A stretch of DNA of 64,000 nucleotides from Lactobacillus sp. HBUAS51381 (GCF_012641095.1 NZ_JAAVSC010000008.1:1-64000); one strand, 5' to 3'. Counted from the first letter of the stretch, positions 1-7,878 are shown. Notes: generated by a model not told the origin, from the letters alone. Made by a program: numbers and translations.

Positions 1-16
1 CGCTTAAAGCATGGAA

Positions 17-60
17 GAGATGGCCCGCCCTCAAAAACCGAGGACGGGCCATCTCTTTTT
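17..60. terminator. Rho-independent terminator at window edge
   Basis: A 16-bp stem (17-32 with 40-55, one imperfect pair) encloses a 7-nt loop and is followed by five T on the + strand. It probably ends a gene left of the window. It also lies downstream of the minus-strand regulator at 102. Confidence 0.85.
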
Positions 61-101
61 AATTTACAATTCAATACGGTCAGTTACTCGGTGCTTACGT
101 T

Positions 102-833
102 CTAATGAACATCGCGATAAATGTTAACCACGGCACCCGCTAATTGCTGGTCGTAAGCCTTTGCGGACAGAAAGGTTGCCGGTTCATTTGGCATTCCGGT
201 TGTGAGCATCACCCGATCGTTGGTCACCGGGATGGCGCGACGAACGGTGGTTTTGGACGTCGTAAGATTCACGGCCACTAACTTCGGGTGTTCAGTGGCG
301 AGGCGGGTAGCCGCCATGGTGGTATCAACAACGACCAAGTCACCCTTTAAAATACCGAGCGATAGGAGGTTGGTCTCCGTGATTCGTAGCCAAGTGAGAT
401 CCGCCCGTGTCACGCTGTACTGAGATAACTGGGTATGAACGTGGGCATTGGCGGGGACCTGTAATTTCAGCCGACTATTAATCAGATCAATTTTGGGTGA
501 GGTGTCGGGGGAAGTATCGGCGTCGCTAACGCCCAGCACCTTCACGCTTATAGGTTTCGACTTAGCCGTCGGTTGTTTTTTTTGCGCAGGTTGGTCGGTG
601 GCCGACAAGTCTTCGGGAATCAGATTCGCTAATTTATAAATCGCCACATCTGAAATCCGCAGTCCCTTGGCAATCTTGCGCAGAGTCGTCGGCTTAGGAA
701 CCCGACGCTTATTGTTCTCGACTTGGGAATAGTACGATGCTGAAATACCAGCATATAAGGCAATCTTGCGAATGGAATCACCTTTGCTAAGTCGAATTTC
801 TTTAATTTTTTCGCCAAACGTTGGTTCCGGCAT
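102..833 (-). CDS. XRE-family regulator with decayed LexA/CI-like C-terminal domain
   Basis: The protein has 243 residues when started at the ATG at 833, which has GGGGTG 9 bases upstream; a GTG at 842 lies inside that ribosome site. Residues about 5-65 form an HTH_3 domain (the IRKIALYAGISASYYSQVEN helix-turn-helix). A Pro/Lys/Ser-rich linker follows, then about 100 residues that read like an S24/LexA fold (LGILKGDLVVVD, then KTTVRRAIP). The usual catalytic Ser-Met before the GD turn and the Lys before the last strands are not there, so autocleavage is unlikely. An extended -10 (TGCTATACT) precedes it near 862. It is divergent from the zinc-ribbon operon and may control it through the TTGCAAAAGT repeats. 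The ligand is unknown. Confidence 0.8.
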   Translation of the reverse strand: MPEPTFGEKIKEIRLSKGDSIRKIALYAGISASYYSQVENNKRRVPKPTTLRKIAKGLRISDVAIYKLANLIPEDLSATDQPAQKKQPTAKSKPISVKVLGVSDADTSPDTSPKIDLINSRLKLQVPANAHVHTQLSQYSVTRADLTWLRITETNLLSLGILKGDLVVVDTTMAATRLATEHPKLVAVNLTTSKTTVRRAIPVTNDRVMLTTGMPNEPATFLSAKAYDQQLAGAVVNIYRDVH

Positions 834-920
834 CGTTTTCACCCCATTTATATCTAACTAGTATAGCAACGAATCCTTGGTGGGGCCTAGGCATCGAGGC
901 GTAAAAAAAGGCAAAAGCGA

Positions 921-949
921 TTGCAAAAGTAAAACAACCGACTTATACT
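921..949 (+). promoter_or_regulatory. Promoter of the zinc-ribbon operon with repeated box
   Basis: TTGCAA (921-926), a 17-bp spacer and TATACT (944-949) form a good sigma-A promoter reading toward the operon at 1130. The -35 is part of TTGCAAAAGTAAAACAA, which recurs almost exactly at 1097-1113 (one base different). GCAAAAG also occurs at 911-917. The transcript would have a leader of about 175 nt. Confidence 0.55.
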
Positions 950-1096
950 TAATGGTAAGTTAACTTTTGTGAACAGTGGCTAATCACGATTGTTGTGAGA
1001 TGAATTTTGATTTAGGCTAGGTGCCCGTTGGGATTGGCGTGTTGACAACGGCGATCACTCACCGGACCGGTTGAAGATGAAAGTCGATACAAGTGC

Positions 1097-1113
1097 TTGC
1101 AAAAGTGAAACAA
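1097..1113. repeat. Second copy of TTGCAAAAGTRAAACAA, candidate operator
   Basis: This 17-mer differs in one base from 921-937 and lies just before the ribosome site (GGGAGG at 1117-1122) of the first zinc-ribbon gene. A 17-mer repeated at both ends of the leader suggests a protein or RNA binding site. The divergent XRE protein is the obvious candidate binder; this is inference. Confidence 0.4.
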
Positions 1114-1129
1114 AATGGGAGGTAAGATC

Positions 1130-1666
1130 ATGAATTTTTGTCCAAAATGCGGTGCTCAGATTGAGGAGGGGGCCCTCTTTTGTCCCAAGTGTGGGTTTAA
1201 TTTACAGGCAAGAGTGGTCCCTGGAACAGCGGCGGGGGCGCCCGTTCAGGCGGTCCCCCAAGCGATAACCACGGTGCCGCCGCTGTCCCGAACGACTGCG
1301 GGCAACCCAGACGGTAACTATCAGAGTAATCTGGGATTCATTGGCGCAACCAAGCAGTACTTCGTCAATTATGTCAACTTTAGTGGTCGAATGAGTCGGG
1401 CGAACTATTGGTGGTCTTACTTGGCGGCGGTGCTCATTGCCCTGGTAGCCGGGATACTAACCTATGCTACTGGAAGTTATGTTCCCTATTACTTTGAAGG
1501 AATTGCACTACTTTTGCCAAACCTGACCAGCTTAGTTCGACGGTTACATGACAGTAATCATTCTGGCTGGGCCTGCCTATGGAGCTTGATTCCAATCATT
1601 GGTAGCATTTACGTTCTGGTCTTATTGCTTAAAGCCGGCGACCAAACCGCCAACCGTTTCGGCTAG
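1130..1666 (+). CDS. Zinc-ribbon DUF805 membrane protein
   Basis: The protein has 178 residues. The ATG at 1130 is preferred over 1115 because GGGAGG lies 7 bases before it. Cys4, Cys7, Cys18 and Cys21 form a zinc ribbon (CPKC-CPKC). A Pro/Ala/Thr-rich linker is followed from about residue 75 by a DUF805 domain (YHAH family): the YFVNYVNFSGRMSRANYWW entry motif, hydrophobic helices and the RRLHDSNHSGW signature. It is an integral membrane protein with a cytoplasmic metal-binding head. It is the first gene of a three-gene operon in which every product starts with the same kind of ribbon. DUF805 proteins have no established biochemical role. Confidence 0.85.
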   Translation: MNFCPKCGAQIEEGALFCPKCGFNLQARVVPGTAAGAPVQAVPQAITTVPPLSRTTAGNPDGNYQSNLGFIGATKQYFVNYVNFSGRMSRANYWWSYLAAVLIALVAGILTYATGSYVPYYFEGIALLLPNLTSLVRRLHDSNHSGWACLWSLIPIIGSIYVLVLLLKAGDQTANRFG

Positions 1667-1675
1667 GTGACAATC

Positions 1676-2758
1676 ATGGCTAATCAACTATTTTGTCCGC
1701 ACTGTGGGCATCAAGAGCAACCAGGCGTTAAATTCTGCCCACGGTGTGGCTACGATCTCCGCGCCTTTCAGGACACGACCGCGACTGCCTCGCCACAGCC
1801 GCAGGCCAAGACCAACCTGCTGGACTCCGCCACGGCGCAATTGAATAGTTGGACAGGTCAGCGGCGCAAAGTCCCGATTAAGCTGGGGAGCATATTCAGT
1901 GAGGTCTTTAAATCCCACACGGAAGCCGAGGCGGAGGCGCTCTTCATCGGCGGAACGCGGACGACCACGCCATCGTTAACGGTGGTGAGTGCCTCGCCGG
2001 TTCAGCCCTGGCTGTTTACGCGGGTGCTGGCCGTGTTCGGCCTCACAATCGCCATTCTAGCGGGGAGCCTGTTTCTATTTGACGGTGAGAAGATGTATAA
2101 CGGTCTGATTTTCATGAGCGCCTTGGCCGTCCCGTTTTCGCTATTGATCATGTTTTTTGAAATTAATACGTTCCGCAACCTCAGTCTCTTCAAGGTGACT
2201 AAAATTTTTATGGTCGGCGGCGTGTCCTCGGTACTAACCAGCATGGTCCTTTATCAGGTCGTTAATATTCAAAATTTAACCGTGGTGACAGCGATCGTGA
2301 TTGCCGTGATTGAAGAGGTGGGAAAGTTAGTGATGATTGCGTACTATGTCAAACGCACGCAAGCCCGCTTTATCCTGAATGGGTTACTGATTGGGGCGGC
2401 GATTGGTGCTGGTTTCGCGACCTTCGAAACGGCGGGGTACGCTGAAGACTTCGGTCTCGGCGTCTTGCTGTTACGCAGTGTGGGCGCACTCGGAACCCAT
2501 ACGGTGTGGGGCGCGATCAACGGTGCGGCCCTGGTGATGGTGAAGGGCGCACAACCGCTGACGATGACGGCGTTTCAAGACGGCCGCTTTCTACGCTTCT
2601 TGGGCCTAACTGTCTGTCTACATGCCTTGTGGGACATGCCCTTACCGCTGCCCGAGCTGGCCAAACTCGGCTTGCTGATTGTGGTGGCGTGGGTGGTCAT
2701 TCTCGTGTTAATCAACGCCGGCTTGCGGGAAATTCGACACCTGCAGGCGGTGGACTAG
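1676..2758 (+). CDS. Zinc-ribbon PrsW-like intramembrane protease
   Basis: The protein has 360 residues from the ATG at 1676 (AGGTGA 5 bases upstream), only 9 bases after the DUF805 stop; a GTG at 1667 is less likely. Cys7, Cys10, Cys21 and Cys24 form a zinc ribbon. A soluble stretch of about 110 residues precedes about eight hydrophobic helices. The helices carry the PrsW pattern: VIEEVGK (EExxK), ATFETAGY, a HTVWGAING histidine and a CLHALWDMP histidine. PrsW proteins are glutamic intramembrane proteases; in Bacillus PrsW cleaves the anti-sigma factor RsiW. No sigma/anti-sigma pair is seen here, so the substrate is open. The neighbouring membrane ribbon proteins are candidates by position only. 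Confidence 0.82.
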   Translation: MANQLFCPHCGHQEQPGVKFCPRCGYDLRAFQDTTATASPQPQAKTNLLDSATAQLNSWTGQRRKVPIKLGSIFSEVFKSHTEAEAEALFIGGTRTTTPSLTVVSASPVQPWLFTRVLAVFGLTIAILAGSLFLFDGEKMYNGLIFMSALAVPFSLLIMFFEINTFRNLSLFKVTKIFMVGGVSSVLTSMVLYQVVNIQNLTVVTAIVIAVIEEVGKLVMIAYYVKRTQARFILNGLLIGAAIGAGFATFETAGYAEDFGLGVLLLRSVGALGTHTVWGAINGAALVMVKGAQPLTMTAFQDGRFLRFLGLTVCLHALWDMPLPLPELAKLGLLIVVAWVVILVLINAGLREIRHLQAVD

Positions 2759-2782
2759 CTTAGTTTAAATGGAGTGATAAAG

Positions 2783-3436
2783 ATGAAATATTGTACGAAA
2801 TGTGGCCATCAACTAAAGGATGACCAACTGTTCTGCACGAATTGTGGGGCGAAGCAGCGGCCGACCGCTGCCGTTGCATCGACCGCCACACCCCCGACTG
2901 ATAAGCAACCCACGAGGGTGCCACAACCTGCAGGACAACCTCAGACCCAGTTCACACAACCGGCAGCGCCAGTCGCCAGTCATGGGCTACGAGCGCTCCT
3001 GCTAGTGATTGGCGCGGTGGTTGTGATGGCGCTAGGCGTTGGCGGCTATTATGGCTACAGCACCTACAAGCGTAACCACCTGACGGAACAAGAGATTGCC
3101 GACATAGGGGATGGCGTGGCCGCGAAGTATTTAGGCAGTGGCAACGTTTCGGTTTATTACGATAAAAGTGATAATGAATTGACCATGGAAGCCAAGTCGG
3201 GGACCCGGCTGTACGACCGGGCCGAGGACAGCGTTTCCGGGTACGGTGATCTGGACAGCTTGTCGCCATACGTTGGTAAATTCAAGAAGATTTCCACGGC
3301 CATGTCCCCGCTAATGCCCACCGACTTGAAGGATGTCCGCGTAGAGTTCATGAATCCCGAGAATACGGACCGCTATTTGTACATTACGGAGAATGGGGCG
3401 GTCAAGTATGACTTCACGGTCGATGATGACGACTAG
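2783..3436 (+). CDS. Zinc-ribbon single-pass membrane protein
   Basis: The protein has 217 residues. The ATG at 2783 has GGAG 8 bases upstream and is preferred to a GTG at 2774. Cys4, Cys7, Cys18 and Cys21 form the third zinc ribbon of the operon. A Thr/Pro/Gln-rich linker of about 50 residues is followed by one transmembrane helix near residues 75-95 (LLLVIGAVVVMALGVGGYY). An acidic extracytoplasmic domain of about 115 residues, ending in DDDD, follows. The outer domain was not recognised. The topology (ribbon in, globular domain out) suits a sensor or a PrsW substrate, but that is inference. Confidence 0.75.
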   Translation: MKYCTKCGHQLKDDQLFCTNCGAKQRPTAAVASTATPPTDKQPTRVPQPAGQPQTQFTQPAAPVASHGLRALLLVIGAVVVMALGVGGYYGYSTYKRNHLTEQEIADIGDGVAAKYLGSGNVSVYYDKSDNELTMEAKSGTRLYDRAEDSVSGYGDLDSLSPYVGKFKKISTAMSPLMPTDLKDVRVEFMNPENTDRYLYITENGAVKYDFTVDDDD

Positions 3437-3510
3437 TTCCTGAAGATGTTCAACTGCATTACATACAGCAACAAGCCGAAACCTTGCGTAGATCATGGCA
3501 AAAAGGGGGG

Positions 3511-3657
3511 ATGGACGTATTGGTCTTTATCCTGTTAGACAGTCTCTGGGGATACCTGACGTACAAGTCCTACCAGAGAAATGGCGTCAATTTTATGACG
3601 GTTGTTTGTGCGCTCGCATTAATCTTCGAATTACTAGTGCCGATAGTTTATGGCTGA
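3511..3657 (+). CDS. Small membrane protein (48 aa), possibly a gene remnant
   Basis: An ATG at 3511 directly follows a GGGGGG run (no spacing), so translation is uncertain. The 48-residue product is strongly hydrophobic, with two likely helices (VLVFILLDSLWGYLTY and TVVCALALIFELLVPIVYG). The frame stays open upstream to about 3427 with protein-like sequence (PEDVQLHYIQQQAETLRRSW) but no ATG. This may therefore be the tail of a gene that lost its start. It follows the zinc-ribbon operon. Confidence 0.35.
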   Translation: MDVLVFILLDSLWGYLTYKSYQRNGVNFMTVVCALALIFELLVPIVYG

Positions 3658-3711
3658 TGGCCGGCTTTAGACTTGCCACGGGCCTCCCGGCGAAATTAAG
3701 TGATGCATCAA

Positions 3712-3750
3712 AATAGCCCCCATCATTCTGCGTGAATGACGGGGGCTATT
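3712..3750. terminator. Hairpin after the zinc-ribbon operon
   Basis: A 17-bp near-perfect stem (3712-3728 with 3734-3750, one mismatch) has AATAGCCCCC ends and a 5-nt loop. There is little T-run, so it may be an attenuated or bidirectional terminator. Confidence 0.5.
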
Positions 3751-4227
3751 GATAATGGCAGAAACCAGATTAACGGTGTTCGAGTAACCTTGCGGGGTGA
3801 TTCCCATCAGCCCATGGCGTTACCACAACACGTGATAATCAGGATTAGTTTTTTGGAATTGTGTCATGTTCATATCGACTATTAGAGCTTAAAAACCAGC
3901 CTAGTTGAATCGGCGTCAGTTACGAATGTCTTCCTCCCCAGTTAGGTTCCCCCAACGGTGAAGCGGCTATTTAACTAGCACGTCAATGCATTATAGTTGT
4001 CATAGGGCCGAGAAAAACTGAGTAACTCTAGCTTGCGTTTTCCATTAAGTGGTTTGAATCCCACCGGCACACGAACGAATTCGGGAAGGTCAGCCGCGAT
4101 TCAGTCGGGTACAACGCCGACAGCGGCTGAGTTAAAGTGGCCAGTTGATTCAGTTTAAAGTCTACCAGTCGAACCTCCGCATCAAGCTACGGGGTCCGGG
4201 AAAGGGAAAGCTAGAGGGCAGTTTTCC

Positions 4228-4320
4228 TCAAAGCGTCAACCAAGAGGCGTGAACTGACTGCAACTTTCCCACCGGCGAGTGATAACACGCTCCAGGGTCA
4301 TCTATATGCTGCGTTGTCAT
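4228..4320 (-). pseudogene. N-terminal remnant of a decayed gene
   Basis: A ribosome site (AGGAGGTGATTGAAC) precedes an ATG at 4320 and 30 codons before TGA. The residues CYHSPVGKL resemble the start of O6-methylguanine-DNA methyltransferase proteins (YHSPVG pattern), but the match is too short to be sure. Downstream frames contain only scattered coding-like pieces. Confidence 0.3.
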
Positions 4321-4373
4321 GTTCAATCACCTCCTATAATCTAATCGACAGTAACAACTGCGAATAAATTAAA

Positions 4374-4400
4374 AGCGCTTAGCCACGACTAGCTAAGCGC
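4374..4400. terminator. Short hairpin
   Basis: A perfect 9-bp stem GCGCTTAGC/GCTAAGCGC (4375-4383 with 4392-4400) is flanked by A-runs. It may be a terminator upstream of the decayed minus-strand gene. Confidence 0.4.
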
Positions 4401-4655
4401 ACATTAAAAAGCGTGTGTGAACTGATAGCCAGTCGTTGAGTTTTAGCACTATACGGCGTAGTTAGTGTTTCTTTAACAGCTACATTAGAACAGGCCTTAA
4501 TTTGACCTGCACAGCTGACTCATTGGCGTTTCTCGACGTTTCTGAGCAGTAGCGTTTTCCGTATAGGAGCCTCACCTAACAGCTTCTGATTTATTCTATA
4601 ATCATACTTTACAGTATTTTCTGAAAAATTGCAACCAGAAAGCCTCATGAAAAAC

Positions 4656-4670
4656 GTATAATAATTATAA
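4656..4670. promoter_or_regulatory. PerR-type box
   Basis: GTATAATAATTATAA matches the PerR consensus TTATAATNATTATAA at all but the first position. It lies about 130 bp before the peroxiredoxin start. PerR is the Fe-dependent peroxide-sensing repressor of Firmicutes. Confidence 0.55.
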
Positions 4671-4717
4671 TAACAAACTATTAATAAAGACGCGGAGCTG
4701 GTAATTCCTTTTCTAGT

Positions 4718-4758
4718 TTAGAATCATTCTTGATTTTGGCTAGCCAAGCGGGTATGCT
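4718..4758 (+). promoter_or_regulatory. Peroxiredoxin promoter overlapped by a second PerR-like box
   Basis: TTGATT (4730-4735), 17 bp and TATGCT (4753-4758) form the promoter. TTAGAATCATTCTTG (4718-4732), a degenerate PerR-like palindrome, overlaps the -35 element, which is a position expected for repression. Confidence 0.55.
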
Positions 4759-4799
4759 AAGGATGATTCGAAATTTGCCAAATGAGGGGAGTTAGTATC

Positions 4800-5363
4800 A
4801 TGAATTTTATTGGTTCAGCATTACCCGATTTTACTGTAAATGCGTTTCAGAATGGCGAGGTAAAGGCCTTAACGCGGGATGACCTGTTAGGCCACTGGTC
4901 CATCATCTTCTTTTACCCAGCCGATTTTTCATTTGTTTGCCCCACGGAGCTAGGGGACTTGGCGGCTCACTATTCAGAATTCAAACAAAATAATGCAGAA
5001 ATCTATAGTGTTTCCGAGGATACCGAGTTTGTCCATCAGGCTTGGCACGAACAGAGTACCGAAGTCGGCCAAGTCATCTATCCGATGATTGCCGATCCGG
5101 CCGGGGTCTTGGCCCGTCACTTTGATGTGCTGGACGAAGATGCGGGGCAGGCCTACCGGGGCGTCTTCATCCTTGATCCCGAGGGTAAGGTCCGTTCATA
5201 TACCATTAATGATATGGGTATCGGCCGCAATGCCGCGGAAGTGCTGCGGACGTTGACCGCGGCCCAATTCGTTGCGGAACACGGCGATCGCGTTTGCCCG
5301 GCCAACTGGCATAAGGGCGAACAGACCTTGAATCCGGGGACGGATTTGGTTGGTAAGATTTAA
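4800..5363 (+). CDS. ahpC: 2-Cys peroxiredoxin (AhpC type)
   Basis: The protein has 187 residues from the ATG at 4800 (GAGGGGAG 7 bases upstream; an ATG at 4782 lies before this site). It reduces hydrogen and organic peroxides in the cytoplasm. The peroxidatic Cys47 sits in DFSFVCPTE, and the resolving cysteine is in VCPANW at about residue 166, both typical of AhpC. Length fits the family. No AhpF reductase gene is adjacent, so the electron donor (thioredoxin or a distant flavoprotein) is unknown. Two PerR-like boxes upstream suggest peroxide induction. A bidirectional terminator follows. Confidence 0.92.
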   Translation: MNFIGSALPDFTVNAFQNGEVKALTRDDLLGHWSIIFFYPADFSFVCPTELGDLAAHYSEFKQNNAEIYSVSEDTEFVHQAWHEQSTEVGQVIYPMIADPAGVLARHFDVLDEDAGQAYRGVFILDPEGKVRSYTINDMGIGRNAAEVLRTLTAAQFVAEHGDRVCPANWHKGEQTLNPGTDLVGKI

Positions 5364-5386
5364 ACTTGTCTAATAATGATTTAAAA

Positions 5387-5420
5387 AACGTGGTCATCTC
5401 GTTGTTGAGGTGACCACGTT
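5387..5420. terminator. Bidirectional terminator between convergent genes
   Basis: The 14-bp stem AACGTGGTCATCTC/GAGGTGACCACGTT has a 6-nt loop, A-rich on the left and T-containing on the right. It serves the peroxiredoxin (+) and aldo/keto reductase (-) genes. Confidence 0.8.
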
Positions 5421-5434
5421 ATGTTTAAAACGAC

Positions 5435-6439
5435 CTATGCTTGCGGCATTGCGTCCAGTAACTGCTGAATCTGCTCGATTTCGTCAGCACTAAACGTGGT
5501 GTTGGCAAAGGCCTTCAGGTTGTCCTGTAGCTGACTGGGACGGCTGGCACCCACAAGGACACAGGTGACCACGGGCTGGCTGAGCAGCCATGCAATGGCC
5601 ATCTGAGCGAGGGACTGGCCGCGTTGCTGGGCAATCTCATTGAGCGCCTTCACCGTTGTAATTGTGTGTTCCACGTTGTCCTCGTGCAGGAAGGGACTGG
5701 ATGACCGGTGGGCCCGCGAATCGGCCGGAATCCCATTTAAGTAGCGGTCGGTCAGTAGGCCTTGGGCTAGGGGACTAAAGGTAACCAGGCCGGTCTGGTC
5801 TTCGGCCAACGTCTTCAACAAGCCATTATCCGCAATGTGCCGGTCGAACAGGCTGTAGCGACTCTGGTGCACGATGTATGGTGTATGTAAGTCGTCAAAG
5901 ATTGCCTTAATTTCCTGGGTTTGTTGGGGATTGTAGTTGGAAATTCCGATGTAAAGCGCCTTACCCTGATGGACCAAGTGGTCGAGGGCCAGCGCCGTTT
6001 CCTCCAGCGGTGTATTCGGGTCGGGACGGTGGGAGTAGAAGATATCCACGTAGTCCAATTGGAGCCGTTTCAGACTCTGGTTGGCACTGGCGATAATGTT
6101 TTTCCGAGAGCCCCATTCGCCGTAAGGTCCGGGCCACATCAGGTAACCGGCCTTGGAGGTAATCACCATTTCATCGCGGTAAGGCCGCATGTCGCGAGCC
6201 ATAATCCGCCCAAAGTTGGTCTCCGCGCTGCCGGGTTCCGGACCGTAGTTGTTTGCTAAGTCAAAGTAAGTAATCCCCGCGTCGAAGGCCGTGTGGACGA
6301 TGGCCCGTTGATTGTCGAAGGGATCGACACTCCCAAAATTGTGCCAGAAGCCCAAGCCAATTGCGGAGAGCTTGAGGCCACTGTTGCCGCTACGCCGGTA
6401 TTGCATGGCGTCGTAACGGTGTGCATCTGCTAAATACAT
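5435..6439 (-). CDS. Aldo/keto reductase, YghZ/Gpr type
   Basis: The protein has 334 residues from the ATG at 6439, which has GGAGG 7 bases upstream; an upstream ATG at 6460 precedes that site. It is an NADPH-dependent carbonyl reductase of the AKR superfamily. The catalytic set is visible: FDLANNYGP (Asp and Tyr), ITSKAGY (Lys) and YSHRPDP (His). The YDAMQYRRSGNSGLKLSAIGLG start and the WPGPYGEWGSRKN stretch are typical of the group containing E. coli YghZ (L-glyceraldehyde 3-phosphate reductase). The physiological substrate here is not known. It is a monocistronic minus-strand gene convergent with ahpC. Confidence 0.82.
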   Translation of the reverse strand: MYLADAHRYDAMQYRRSGNSGLKLSAIGLGFWHNFGSVDPFDNQRAIVHTAFDAGITYFDLANNYGPEPGSAETNFGRIMARDMRPYRDEMVITSKAGYLMWPGPYGEWGSRKNIIASANQSLKRLQLDYVDIFYSHRPDPNTPLEETALALDHLVHQGKALYIGISNYNPQQTQEIKAIFDDLHTPYIVHQSRYSLFDRHIADNGLLKTLAEDQTGLVTFSPLAQGLLTDRYLNGIPADSRAHRSSSPFLHEDNVEHTITTVKALNEIAQQRGQSLAQMAIAWLLSQPVVTCVLVGASRPSQLQDNLKAFANTTFSADEIEQIQQLLDAMPQA

Positions 6440-6631
6440 AGAAATACCTCCATTAATCAATCTGGTGTACGATCACATAAGCTGAACGTCTACGTACACC
6501 ATTAGTTGTCACCTTTAAGTATACGGTTCTTTGCCGTTAAATGAAAACGAATTCATTAATTCCACGAAAAAACGCGGCCAGCACCGAGGGTACTCATCGC
6601 GTCTTGTGGGGAGCGGGGATTCCGCCAAGGC

Positions 6632-6979
6632 CTATTTGCCTTGCGGAATCTTAGCGTATTCTTGTTGATACCAGCCGTCCCAAGTGTTTTCCTTGAGTGA
6701 GCCATTTTCGTTGAAGGGTAGGTTAATGGTCTTTATAATCGCCATGAACAGGCCCTTTTCGTAAGTCAGGACGCCACTAGCCAGTTGGTCTGGGCTGAAG
6801 TTCCGGTTCGCGTAAAGGTACATGTTGATATCGTTCATGGCATAGTCGACTTTGAACTGTGATAAGATTTCGAGATCGTTGGTCCGATAATGTTCAAGAT
6901 AGAAGTGGACGAAATCAGTAAGCGCGGTTAATTGGGCGTGTTCGTCCAGATCGGTAATCGTTAAATCTTGGTTTTGCAA
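6632..6979 (-). CDS. Hypothetical acidic protein, 115 aa
   Basis: It starts at TTG 6979 with GAGGAGG about 8 bases upstream. The protein is mostly helical and acidic, rich in aromatic residues (DFVHFYLEHYRTND, NINMYLYANRNF-like), without signal peptide or membrane helix. No family was recognised. It stands alone between the aldo/keto reductase and a plus-strand oxidoreductase. Confidence 0.65.
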   Translation of the reverse strand: MQNQDLTITDLDEHAQLTALTDFVHFYLEHYRTNDLEILSQFKVDYAMNDINMYLYANRNFSPDQLASGVLTYEKGLFMAIIKTINLPFNENGSLKENTWDGWYQQEYAKIPQGK

Positions 6980-7236
6980 AGTGGAGACCTCCTCAAATTC
7001 TGTGTTGCCGTGAGTATCGGTCGTTAGTCGATCGGTGCCCCTTTTTTATTATGGCACATTTTGGCCGTGCGTAAAGGAAACTCACCTAAATTTTTTTGGT
7101 GTAAATCAATTAAAACGCTATCATTGTCTTTTCTGCGCTGATGGGGATGAGATTAGCGGGTTCTTTCGGCGCTCAAGATCAATCACGAACTAGTGTATAC
7201 TGGTAACAGAAGAATTGATGAAGGAAGTGACCTGTA

Positions 7237-7878
7237 ATGCGTGTGTTCGTGGTGGGAGCCAACGGTCAGACCGGCCGAAAGCTCGTGACCCAATTGAAGG
7301 CGAGAGGGGATGCCCCGATTGCGGGATTACGACCCGATGAAGACGGTGAAGATTGGGAAGATCAAGGGATTCCGGTGCGTCGGCTGGACTTATTGTTAAA
7401 ACCAGAGAAGATCGCACGGGCCTTGATGGACAGTGATGCCATCATCTTTGCGGCCGGTTCCGGTGGGCGAACGAAGGATGACATGACCTTGCTGATTGAC
7501 TTGGATGGCACCGTCAAGACCATGCAGGCCGCGGAAATTGCCGGCGTGTCACGCTTCTTGATGATTAGCATGTTGTTTGCTGAGGACCGTAACCGCTGGG
7601 CCGATCCGCTTAAACCGCTATACGCCGCGAAATTTTACGCGGATAATTGGCTGGTGCATCAGACCACGCTAGATTACACCATCGTTCAACCCGGGGCGTT
7701 ATCTTTTCACCCGGGGACAGGGAAAGTTAAGAGTGATCCGCTTGCCGTGGGGAGTATTCCCCGGGCGGACTTAGCGGCCTTCCTAGTGGCGGCGCTCCAT
7801 GCCCCCCAGACGATTGGTAAGACGATTCCGCTCCTGCAGGGGGACACCCCGATTGCGACCGTTTTACAGCGGTTGTAA
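7237..7878 (+). CDS. NAD(P)-binding atypical SDR (NmrA/SDR_a5-like)
   Basis: The protein has 213 residues. The Rossmann motif GANGQTGRKL (residues 7-16) is the GxxGxxG of atypical short-chain dehydrogenases. AAGSGG follows the fourth strand, and YTIVQPGAL is the usual C-terminal landmark (normally RPG). The Tyr-X3-Lys catalytic pair is displaced (YAAKFYAD), as in NmrA-like sensors and flavin-reductase relatives. The role is probably redox sensing or a minor reductase function. The ribosome site GGAAG lies about 11 bases before the ATG, with a -10 TATACT near 7196. Confidence 0.8.
   Translation: MRVFVVGANGQTGRKLVTQLKARGDAPIAGLRPDEDGEDWEDQGIPVRRLDLLLKPEKIARALMDSDAIIFAAGSGGRTKDDMTLLIDLDGTVKTMQAAEIAGVSRFLMISMLFAEDRNRWADPLKPLYAAKFYADNWLVHQTTLDYTIVQPGALSFHPGTGKVKSDPLAVGSIPRADLAAFLVAALHAPQTIGKTIPLLQGDTPIATVLQRL

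Larger units (their letters stand above)
3751..4799. other. 1-kb gene-poor stretch with decayed coding sequence
   Basis: No intact gene is seen. On the minus strand short protein-like fragments occur in several frames, interrupted by stops. One at 4075 down to about 3970 reads RVPVGFKPLNGKRKLELLSF; another is at 4228-4320. A good ribosome site (AGGAGGTGAT) remains at about 4325-4335. This looks like an old minus-strand gene or genes broken by frameshifts. The right end (about 4560-4799) is AT-rich and holds the promoter region of the peroxiredoxin gene. Confidence 0.45.

Noticed and set aside
3495-3716. 73-codon plus-strand frame after the zinc-ribbon operon
   Set aside because: Its sequence is not protein-like and the overlapping hydrophobic frame at 3511-3657 is more plausible.
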